From an uncultured Flavobacterium sp. (GTDB taxonomy: Bacteria > Bacteroidota > Bacteroidia > Flavobacteriales > Flavobacteriaceae): 7,187 bases of DNA. The stretch covers positions 1-7,187 of the forward strand of contig NZ_CAMLIX010000243.1 in assembly GCF_946479975.1 (NCBI RefSeq), read 5' to 3'. The notes beneath the pieces are model-generated. The model was given only the letters and a program-made list of their open reading frames with translations. It made no database searches and was not told the DNA's origin. Every line of letters begins with the position of its first letter. Position 1 is the first letter of the stretch. This document shows positions 1 through 5,374 of the stretch, piece after piece. Both the position numbers and the translations under genes were made by a program.

Positions 1-2
1 AA

Positions 3-110
3 GTAAAATATGCAGAAGAAGTTATTGCATCTTTAAAAAGTGGTCAAAAACCAGCTGTAACGCAGACAAAAGAAATTGGCTGTACGGTAAAAAGAAAAGC
101 AAAAGCGTAA
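3..110 (+). CDS. C-terminal end of a probable thioredoxin/peroxiredoxin-like family protein (5' truncated)
   Basis: An open frame enters from the left edge, reads 35 codons and stops with TAA at 108-110. The visible tail contains YAEEVIASLKSG, then a short linker, then EIGCTVKRKAKA. A helix followed by a linker and a Gly-Cys-(T/S)-(V/I)-K-(W/R)-K ending is, as I remember it, typical of the C-terminus of the small AhpC/TSA or thioredoxin-like proteins that are common in Bacteroidota. The name rests on this tail alone, because the catalytic CxxC or peroxidatic cysteine region lies outside the window. The gene converges on the sugar dehydrogenase gene, and the two share the hairpin-rich space that follows. 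Coding status is fairly sure; the family assignment is tentative. Confidence 0.55.
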   Translation, partial: VKYAEEVIASLKSGQKPAVTQTKEIGCTVKRKAKA

Positions 111-207
111 TTTTTGTTTCAGGTTTCAAGTTTCAGGTTTCAAGTTATGCATTAACGCATATAAAACCTGAAACTTGAAGCCTGAAACTTGAAACTTGAA
201 ACAAAAA
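111..207. repeat. Long intergenic palindrome built from GTTTCAR heptamers
   Basis: Bases 111-146 pair with 172-207 to give a 36-bp stem whose only departures from Watson-Crick are two G-T positions (122/196 and 138/180). Both would be G-U wobbles in a plus-strand transcript. The left arm, from base 116, is four tandem heptamers alternating GTTTCAG and GTTTCAA. The right arm, read on the minus strand from base 202, is five heptamers in the same phase, one of them the variant GCTTCAA. Between the arms, 147-150 and 157-160 (ATGC/GCAT) can form a small extra stem around a six-base loop. The element starts directly after the stop codon of the upstream gene. It could act as a terminator or an mRNA 3'-end stabiliser, or it could be a dispersed REP- or MITE-like repeat. 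I believe similar sequences occur between genes in other flavobacteria, but this was not checked. Confidence 0.85.
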
Positions 208-223
208 AATTTATAGAAATACG

Positions 224-251
224 AAACGCCCCAATCTCTTGGGGCGTTTTT
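224..251. terminator. Bidirectional rho-independent terminator between convergent genes
   Basis: Bases 224-234 pair with 239-249 in an 11-bp stem around the four-base loop TCTC. The core is GC-rich (CGCCCC/GGGGCG). On the plus strand the stem runs straight into a T tract (247-251), as expected for intrinsic termination of the redoxin-like gene. On the minus strand the A run at 224-226 becomes TTT after the stem, so it can also terminate the sugar dehydrogenase gene, whose stop codon lies about 30 bases away. This is the strongest terminator in the window. Confidence 0.85.
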
Positions 252-280
252 GGCAAATAAGTGAACAAGTCTACTTTTCT

Positions 281-1507
281 CTATTTTTTATCAATTTTGT
301 AAAGTCTTCCTTGATCGGTAACGGCGTATAATGCTTCATCTTTTCCTTGTGTGATATCTCTAAATCGTTGTCCTTCTGATGCCAATAATCGTTCTTCTCC
401 GGCTACTTTATTGTCTTTAATAGCTAAACGAACAATATGCATGCCACTTAAAGCGCCTATGAAAAGATTATTCTGCCATTCGGGAACGCGTTTTCCTGCG
501 TAAAAAGTCATACCGCTTGGCGACACAACTGGATCCCAGTAATAAAGCGGTTGTTCCATTCCGTCTTTCTGCTGAATACCTTCGCCAATTTTTGCACCGC
601 CATATTCAATTCCGTATGTAATTGTTGGCCAGCCGTAATTAGCTCCAGCTTTAATTTTATTAATCTCATCACCACCTCTAGGACCGTGTTCACTTTGGTA
701 TAAATCTCCAGATGTTGGGTGAAGAGCCAATCCCTGCGGATTTCTATGTCCGATAGAATAAAGTTCTGGTAAAGCTCCAGTCTGAGTAAATGTAGGATTT
801 CCAGGAGCTGGTTGTCCGCTTGTAGTAATATGAACAATTTTACCTAAACTGCTCGTAACGGCTTGTGCCAAAGGACGAGTTTCCAGAACAGATCTTTCGC
901 CAATACTTACAAATAAATTTCCAGATTTATCAAACAATACGCGTCCTCCATAATGAAGTGTACTTGCATTTGGCGTATTAGAACGATAAATTACCGAAAC
1001 ATTTTCAACAGCTGTTTCATTATCAGAAATTCTTCCTTTCGCGACAGCGGTAATATTTCCGCCGGCAACTGCTTCAGAAAATACCCAATAAATCATTCTG
1101 TTTGTAGCATATGCAGGATCAAGACAAATTCCTAATAAACCACCTTGATCTGCTGGATTTACTGCTGGAACTCCTGTTAATGCGTTACCAATAACTCCTG
1201 CTTGAGTTACGATTTTAATTCTACCTGCTTTTTCAGTTACTAAAAGACGTCCGTCTGGAAGATACGCAACTCCCCAAGGAGCGCTTAAACCGCTGGTGAT
1301 AACTTTAGATTCAATTTCTGTGGTAGTTTGAATGCTTCCGGCACGGGTCTGTCCTGAAAATGCGGGCTGATAGGTCGTATTGGCGGTACCTGTCTCTACA
1401 GGCGGTCCAGTTGGACCTGTATTGACGTTATCGTCGTTGTCATTGTTGGAACAGCTGCTTAAAACGAGCATACCAGCAAGAATAAAAATACTTTTTTGAA
1501 TTATCAT
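281..1507 (-). CDS. PQQ-dependent sugar dehydrogenase lipoprotein (glucose/sorbosone dehydrogenase family)
   Basis: This 408-residue protein is of the soluble aldose dehydrogenase type, a six-bladed beta-propeller that oxidises sugars or related polyols with pyrroloquinoline quinone outside the cytoplasm. The N-terminus is a lipoprotein signal (hydrophobic stretch 6-17, lipobox LSSC, Cys19), followed by an Asn/Asp-rich and Gly/Pro/Thr-rich linker to about residue 60. The propeller starts near residue 66. Recognisable family motifs are SAPWGVAYLPDGRLLVTEK (75-93), the HYGGR segment carrying the probable catalytic base His185, SIGHRNPQGLALHP (251-264), SEHGPRGGDEIN (272-283), NYGWP (290-294), DPVVSPSGMTFY (325-336) and the closing QRFRDITQGKD (380-390). 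Domain length is normal for the bacterial family. The ATG at 1507-1505 places the signal peptide correctly; the preceding GAAAG is only a weak ribosome binding site. The acidic stretch just after Cys19 resembles the export signal of surface lipoproteins in Bacteroidota. Substrate is unknown, and no PQQ synthesis genes are in view. Confidence 0.92.
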   Translation of the reverse strand: MIIQKSIFILAGMLVLSSCSNNDNDDNVNTGPTGPPVETGTANTTYQPAFSGQTRAGSIQTTTEIESKVITSGLSAPWGVAYLPDGRLLVTEKAGRIKIVTQAGVIGNALTGVPAVNPADQGGLLGICLDPAYATNRMIYWVFSEAVAGGNITAVAKGRISDNETAVENVSVIYRSNTPNASTLHYGGRVLFDKSGNLFVSIGERSVLETRPLAQAVTSSLGKIVHITTSGQPAPGNPTFTQTGALPELYSIGHRNPQGLALHPTSGDLYQSEHGPRGGDEINKIKAGANYGWPTITYGIEYGGAKIGEGIQQKDGMEQPLYYWDPVVSPSGMTFYAGKRVPEWQNNLFIGALSGMHIVRLAIKDNKVAGEERLLASEGQRFRDITQGKDEALYAVTDQGRLYKIDKK

Positions 1508-1860
1508 AATTCTTTCATTTTAATGGTTAAAAAATAGATTTTTGCATTCCCGAATGTCTCGAAAGTGAAAACTATTTTTTAGAAATTCATTAAAAATGAA
1601 ATGGTCAGTTTCAAATGAAATTCTAGATTCTATTTTCAATTAAGATTTGCCAAAAGCTTACACATAAATTGTTGAAGTAATCGAATTTCAAAATAGAAAT
1701 TAAACTTCTTTTGGAAAGCATTTAGTGGGACATGCTTAATTTAAACGGAAAATTGTTACAAGATATTGCCGATTAAAAGCAGATTTTGTCCTTAAAAAGG
1801 AAATTTTATATTGAAAATGAAAATAAAAATTATGTTGAGGTCTTGTCTATAAAGGAGTTT
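1508..1860. other. 353-bp gene-free AT-rich intergenic region with small dyads
   Basis: No convincing reading frame or RNA gene is seen here on either strand. It separates the end of the two-component operon from the start of the sugar dehydrogenase gene, both on the minus strand, so it should hold the dehydrogenase promoter and leader. Small inverted repeats are present: 1528-1537 with 1572-1581 (10 bp, enclosing CATTC-CC-GAATG at 1545-1556), 1586-1590 with 1596-1600, 1609-1613 with 1616-1620, 1581-1591 with 1614-1624 (10 of 11) and 1684-1689 with 1696-1701. A loose match to the Bacteroidota -7 box (minus-strand TTCATTTG, one mismatch to TAnnTTTG) lies at 1612-1619, with a weak -33 candidate near 1637-1640. 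No clear intrinsic terminator follows the DUF3861 gene. Confidence 0.6.
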
Positions 1861-2154
1861 TTAAAGACTTTTGAGCTTTTTCATAAAGACAGGAAAAACT
1901 TCATTTAATTCGTCAAAAAGTGGGTTTTTGCGATTTTTAATATTGATTTCGCTGAATAATTTTAGTCCCAAAGCAAATTGAATCGCTTGAGATTCGTCAG
2001 CAAATATATTTTTGTTTTTGATTTTTTCGATTATTCCGAAAATCTCATCGTGATTGTCAAACTCGATTCCTAATTCTTTTGCAGGCTCAGTTTCTCCGTT
2101 TGCATATTCTTTAAGACTTAAAGTCAGATAATATTTGTTTGATCTTTTTTCCAT
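1861..2154 (-). CDS. DUF3861 family protein
   Basis: This is a 97-residue cytoplasmic protein without signal peptide or membrane segment. It matches my memory of the DUF3861 family closely. It opens with a short beta-strand segment (KYYLTLSLKEY, 7-17). An acidic block, EFDNHDEIFGIIEKIKNKNIF, lies at about 31-51. The strongly conserved helical core is FALGLKLFSEI, then a KNRKNPLF segment, then the closing FMKKLKSL. Length is typical. The biochemical role of the family is not known to me, and none is proposed. It is the last gene of a minus-strand operon, starting 17 bases after the stop of the LytTR response regulator, so it is very probably co-transcribed with the kinase and regulator. This could mean an accessory role for that system or simple hitch-hiking. 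The single ATG at 2154-2152 is the only sensible start. Confidence 0.82.
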   Translation of the reverse strand: MEKRSNKYYLTLSLKEYANGETEPAKELGIEFDNHDEIFGIIEKIKNKNIFADESQAIQFALGLKLFSEINIKNRKNPLFDELNEVFPVFMKKLKSL

Positions 2155-2171
2155 GATATTTTAATTCTAAT

Positions 2172-2906
2172 TTATTTCAGCCATTTATCAACTACGATTT
2201 TAAAGGCTTCTTTGTATTGTTCGCCAACTGTAATTTCTATTTTATCAATAAAAATGGAGTTTTTACTAATGGCACTTATCTTATCTAATGAAACTATAAA
2301 CGAGCGATGCACGCGCATAAATTTTGATGAGGGAAGTTTTTCTTCTAATGCCTTAAGAGAAATCAAAGACAATAAGGCTTTTTGAGAATCTTCCAAATGC
2401 ACTTTTACATAATCTTTCAAACTTTCGATATAACAAATATCTTTTAATGAAATTCTAACCCATTGGTATTCTACTTTCAAAAAGATAAATTCATCATCTG
2501 CAGCTATATTCTGAAACTGATTGTTATTGGCTTCTTCATGCAATTGTAAAACTTTAGTTGAAGCGCGAAGAAACTCTTCATAACTAAAGGGTTTCAAGAG
2601 ATAATCTACTGCATTTACACGATAACCTTCAATCGCGTAATGATTGTAAGCCGTTGTAAAAACAATTTTTGGAAGAGGTCCGGGCTGATCTTGTATAAGT
2701 CTTGCCAATTCCATTCCCGTTAAATTCGGCATATTAATATCTAAGAAAACAACATCTGGTTTGGTTTCGCGAATGATTCCCATTGCTTCAACTGCGTTGT
2801 CACAAGTAGTTATTAGTTCTAAAAAAGGAGTTTGTTCTATAAACGTTTCCACCAATCTTAAAGCTAATGGTTCATCATCTACTGCTATACATTTTAATAC
2901 CATCAT
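2172..2906 (-). CDS. LytTR-family response regulator
   Basis: This 244-residue two-component response regulator works in the cytoplasm as a DNA-binding transcription factor. The receiver domain covers about 4-120 and has all the expected residues: acidic pocket Asp10-Asp11-Glu12, phosphoacceptor Asp56 in FLDINMP, Thr85 in FTTAY and Lys105 in DYLLKPF. After a short linker (about 122-137) comes a LytTR domain (about 139-243) with IESLKDYVKVHL (160-171) and the characteristic FMRVHRSFIVSL (196-207), where His200-Arg201 sit in the DNA-contacting region of the family. The start overlaps the kinase stop as ATGA at 2906-2903, which points to translational coupling. A second ATG directly follows (2903-2901), so the protein may begin one residue later. 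The partner is the kinase upstream. Targets are unknown, but autoregulation and control of the divergent efflux operon are natural hypotheses. Confidence 0.95.
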   Translation of the reverse strand: MMVLKCIAVDDEPLALRLVETFIEQTPFLELITTCDNAVEAMGIIRETKPDVVFLDINMPNLTGMELARLIQDQPGPLPKIVFTTAYNHYAIEGYRVNAVDYLLKPFSYEEFLRASTKVLQLHEEANNNQFQNIAADDEFIFLKVEYQWVRISLKDICYIESLKDYVKVHLEDSQKALLSLISLKALEEKLPSSKFMRVHRSFIVSLDKISAISKNSIFIDKIEITVGEQYKEAFKIVVDKWLK

Positions 2907-3949
2907 TGCTCTAAATTTATTTTTAATTTAATTTTATACGTTCCGTGATCGGTAACGCCACAGGAAATGTGATGCTGATTGGGATAGATTAATTGTAATC
3001 TTCGTCTGGTGTTGGTTAAACCAATGCCTCCCACATCAGAAACAGTTGTTTTTTCGAAGAAAGTATTTTCAACTTCAAATTCCAAATTACTTCCAATTTG
3101 CGTTAGTTTTATGTGAATTTCACTTCTATCAGTAGCGTGAACGCCATGTTTAAAAGCATTTTCTACTAAAGGTAATAATAACATTGGAACAATTGGATAA
3201 TCCTCTATTTTTTCAGGAATGTCTGTCGTAATGGTCAGTTTGCTGTTGGCACGAAGTTTCATTAGCGCAATAAAGTCACGCATAAATTCGGCTTCTTTTA
3301 GCAATGTTGTTTTTTCGTCAGTACTGTAAAGCAAGTAACGCATCATTCGGCTTAAAGTATGAAGTGCGTTTCTAGAATCTTCAATATTGGTATAAGTAAG
3401 CGAATAAATACTGTTTAATGAATTAAAGAAAAAATGCGGATTAATCTGCGCTTTCAACATCGCCAGTTCGGCCATTGTTTTGTCTTGTTCTAATTTTTGT
3501 TTATGCTGCGCCGCTTTCTGCCAATGCTGCAGCATCGCCCAGCTCGTACTGATTCCTAAAACCAATAAAGTTAGGGTAAAAACGTAATTGTCAAAGTAAG
3601 GATTTCTATATTTCGTAAAACCAATTGCTTTGCTAATTTGGTTATGAAGGTCTGTCTGTGAAGTATAAAAAAAGGCAATTAACTGCACTACAAAACTTGA
3701 TAAAAATGCCCAGAGTAAATATAGAGAGGTATTGTCCTTAATAATAGTTTTGGGAACAACAATTTTTGCAGTTGAATAAAAGATGGCAATTAATATAACC
3801 AAGACAATACTCTGCCAAAGCCAAAAGGCTTCTGGAAGTACTACATTCCACGTTAACGGAATATAAAACAACATTATATACCCTAAGAGTAACCATCCAA
3901 GAATGTGAATTCCTGTAAATAAATAAGGTCTAAAAAAGGTTGGTGACAT
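2903..3949 (-). CDS. LytS/YehU-type membrane sensor histidine kinase
   Basis: This 348-residue inner-membrane kinase would phosphorylate the adjacent LytTR regulator. The N-terminal half carries four hydrophobic segments, at about 10-30, 42-60, 76-95 and 121-140, with no large extracellular sensor domain. A charged helical linker, probably a coiled coil, spans about 141-165. The His_kinase domain follows, with the phosphoacceptor His172 in AQINPHFFFNSLNS. A compact ATPase domain comes next, with the N box LVENAFKHGV (261-270, Asn264) and the G box GGIGLTNTRRRL (307-318). This short layout is standard for the LytS/YehU class in Bacteroidota. What the membrane part senses cannot be read from the sequence. 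It is the first gene of the operon and overlaps the regulator by four bases (ATGA). Its ATG at 3949-3947 is preceded by an A/T-rich leader without a Shine-Dalgarno motif. Confidence 0.94.
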   Translation of the reverse strand: MSPTFFRPYLFTGIHILGWLLLGYIMLFYIPLTWNVVLPEAFWLWQSIVLVILIAIFYSTAKIVVPKTIIKDNTSLYLLWAFLSSFVVQLIAFFYTSQTDLHNQISKAIGFTKYRNPYFDNYVFTLTLLVLGISTSWAMLQHWQKAAQHKQKLEQDKTMAELAMLKAQINPHFFFNSLNSIYSLTYTNIEDSRNALHTLSRMMRYLLYSTDEKTTLLKEAEFMRDFIALMKLRANSKLTITTDIPEKIEDYPIVPMLLLPLVENAFKHGVHATDRSEIHIKLTQIGSNLEFEVENTFFEKTTVSDVGGIGLTNTRRRLQLIYPNQHHISCGVTDHGTYKIKLKINLEQ

Positions 3950-3970
3950 TTAATTTATGATTTATAATGG

Positions 3971-3978
3971 CAATATTA
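3971..3978 (-). promoter_or_regulatory. Possible -7 box for the two-component operon
   Basis: On the minus strand this reads TAATATTG, one mismatch from the Bacteroidota -7 consensus TAnnTTTG. It lies 21 bases before the kinase ATG, which would leave a very short leader. No good TTTG -33 element is found at the expected spacing, so this is a weak candidate. Confidence 0.25.
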
Positions 3979-4020
3979 CATTTTATTTCTAAAGAATTTT
4001 TAAGCAATCGCCCAATCCTG

Positions 4021-4037
4021 TTTTAGAGTCTCTAAAA
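4021..4037. promoter_or_regulatory. Perfect 8-bp dyad, candidate operator
   Basis: The sequence TTTTAGAG-T-CTCTAAAA is a perfect inverted repeat with a one-base centre. It sits between the divergent two-component and efflux operons, 72 bases upstream of the kinase start and 178 bases upstream of the fusion-protein start. The form suits a homodimeric DNA-binding protein better than an RNA hairpin, since a one-base loop is impossible without opening the inner pairs. LytTR proteins normally bind direct repeats, so the binding protein, if any, may be different. Confidence 0.4.
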
Positions 4038-4049
4038 AGCATTTTACAA

Positions 4050-4100
4050 CCGATGGGATAAAAATTAAACGCTTGTTTAATATTTTAAAAAAACCATCGG
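4050..4100. repeat. Nested hairpin or cruciform in the divergent intergenic region
   Basis: An outer 7-bp stem, CCGATGG at 4050-4056 with CCATCGG at 4094-4100, encloses an inner 7-bp stem, ATTAAAC at 4064-4070 with GTTTAAT at 4075-4081 around loop GCTT. Three further A-T pairs form after one mismatch. It is not followed by a T tract on the plus strand, so it is not an obvious terminator. It could be a protein site, a structured leader or a cruciform. Confidence 0.5.
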
Positions 4101-4171
4101 CTCTCAAGCAACCTTTGTCGATTAAAATTTACTCTCCGTCTATTGGAAATTTTTCGTACCTTAAATTTTAT

Positions 4172-4179
4172 TTATTTTG
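4172..4179 (+). promoter_or_regulatory. Possible -7 box for the RND efflux operon
   Basis: TTATTTTG differs at one base from the Bacteroidota consensus TAnnTTTG and ends 35 bases before the ATG of the membrane fusion protein, a reasonable leader length. The -33 region at the expected distance is only a T-rich stretch near 4150-4154. This is a weak candidate. Confidence 0.3.
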
Positions 4180-4214
4180 TTCTCAATATAATCGATAATT
4201 ACACATTTTTCACA

Positions 4215-5369
4215 ATGAATAAGCAATCATTTTTAGGTATTCTAGCAGCGTCAATTCTTATCGCATCTTGCGGTAAAAATGATAAATCGGCTGAGGCTGG
4301 TGCAGCTCCACAGATAAAAGAGTATAAAACTGTGACAATACAGCCGGAATCTGCTACATTAAACAGCGATTTTCCTGCCAGTATTCAAGGACAGCAAAAT
4401 ATAGAAATCCGCCCAAGAGTTGAAGGGTACATAGACAAAATTTATGTAGATGAAGGTGCAGTGGTGAAAGCTGGTCAGCCTTTGTTTAAAATTAGTGCTC
4501 CAGAATATGAGCAGCAAGTTCGTACAGCAACTGCAAGTATTAAAAGTGCTCAGGCAGAGTTAAGTGCGGCTAAATTGGCTGTAAATAAAGTAAAGCCATT
4601 GGTTGAAAAAGGAATCATCAGCAAATACGATTTAGAATCTGCTCAATATACTTACGAGTCAGCTATGGCTTCTGTAGCTCAGGCAAACGCAGCCTTAGTA
4701 AATGCTAAAACAAATTTAGGATATACAACGGTAACGAGTCCAGTAAGCGGCGTAGTGGGTTCAATTCCGTTTCGTTTAGGAAGTTTGGTAAGTTCAAATA
4801 CTGCCGAACCAATGACAACAGTTTCTAGTATTGGTAATGTGTATGCTTATTTTGCAATGAATGAAAAAACATTATTGAACTTTACCAAAGATGCTGGAGC
4901 TTCATTAAATCAAAAAATAAAAAGTATGCCGGCAGTTTCTTTATTGCTTGCAGATGGTTCTACTTACGATCAAAAAGGAAGTATTGAAACCGTAAACGGA
5001 TTGATTAATACAGAAACAGGTACTGTAAACGTAAGAGCGCGTTTCCCAAATCCAAAAGGAATTATTAGAAGCGGAAGCAGCACAACAGTAAGAATCCCAA
5101 AAGAAGTTAAAGACGGAATCATTGTTCCTCAAAGTGCTACATTTGAGCTTCAAGACAAAATGTTTGTTGTAACTGTTGGAAAAGACAAGAAAACTAAAAA
5201 CGTAAATATCACGGTACTTGAAAATGCAGCAGGAAATTACTTCGTAGTAACAAGCGGTTTAAAAGCGGGTGATGAAATTGTATTAGAAGGAGTAGCTTCT
5301 CTAAAAGAAGGAACTGAAATTAAAGCAAATAATCAAAGTTCAGCAACAGTTTACGCCGATTTAAAATAA
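4215..5369 (+). CDS. RND efflux periplasmic adaptor (membrane fusion protein), lipoprotein
   Basis: This 384-residue adaptor (AcrA/HlyD family) would bridge the inner-membrane RND pump and an outer-membrane channel. The start chosen is the ATG at 4215, which begins directly with a lipoprotein signal peptide (hydrophobic 6-17, lipobox IASC, Cys19). The frame is open upstream to a TTG at 4143, but that would put 24 unrelated residues before the signal. The layout is standard. The first half of the barrel-sandwich (lipoyl) domain contains IEIRPRVEGYIDKIYVDEGAVV (63-84), in two conserved blocks. An alpha-helical hairpin at about 96-166 is rich in Ala, Gln and Ser. The second lipoyl half contains TTVTSPVSGVVGSIPFRLGSLV (171-192). 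A beta-barrel (about 205-295) and a membrane-proximal domain (about 300-370) complete it. The pump gene starts five bases after its stop, so the two form an operon. Substrate cannot be predicted from sequence. Confidence 0.94.
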   Translation: MNKQSFLGILAASILIASCGKNDKSAEAGAAPQIKEYKTVTIQPESATLNSDFPASIQGQQNIEIRPRVEGYIDKIYVDEGAVVKAGQPLFKISAPEYEQQVRTATASIKSAQAELSAAKLAVNKVKPLVEKGIISKYDLESAQYTYESAMASVAQANAALVNAKTNLGYTTVTSPVSGVVGSIPFRLGSLVSSNTAEPMTTVSSIGNVYAYFAMNEKTLLNFTKDAGASLNQKIKSMPAVSLLLADGSTYDQKGSIETVNGLINTETGTVNVRARFPNPKGIIRSGSSTTVRIPKEVKDGIIVPQSATFELQDKMFVVTVGKDKKTKNVNITVLENAAGNYFVVTSGLKAGDEIVLEGVASLKEGTEIKANNQSSATVYADLK

Positions 5370-5374
5370 AAAAA

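Noticed and set aside
116..202. Heptamer array considered as a CRISPR-like array
   Set aside because: The units are seven bases, contiguous and inverted, with no spacers and no cas genes nearby.
508..837. 109-codon open frame on the minus strand
   Set aside because: It lies wholly inside the sugar dehydrogenase gene in another frame, and its translation resembles no known family.
953..1135. 60-codon open frame on the plus strand
   Set aside because: It is antisense to the well-supported sugar dehydrogenase and its Cys/Ile/Asn/Ser-rich translation is typical of a shadow frame.
1791..1803. CCTT-AAA-AAGG inverted repeat as terminator of the two-component operon
   Set aside because: The four-pair stem is weak and lacks a proper T tract on the minus strand, so it is not a convincing terminator.
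4143..4214. N-terminal extension of the adaptor from a TTG codon
   Set aside because: The 24 extra residues would precede a complete lipoprotein signal peptide that begins exactly at the ATG at 4215, so the extension is upstream leader sequence.
3950..4214. Search for a classical LytTR direct-repeat binding site
   Set aside because: No pair of direct repeats with the expected 12-13 base spacing was found by eye. Only inverted GTTTAA motifs are present.
4941..5153. 70-codon open frame on the minus strand
   Set aside because: It is antisense to the adaptor gene, with Cys/Ser-rich composition and no recognisable domain.
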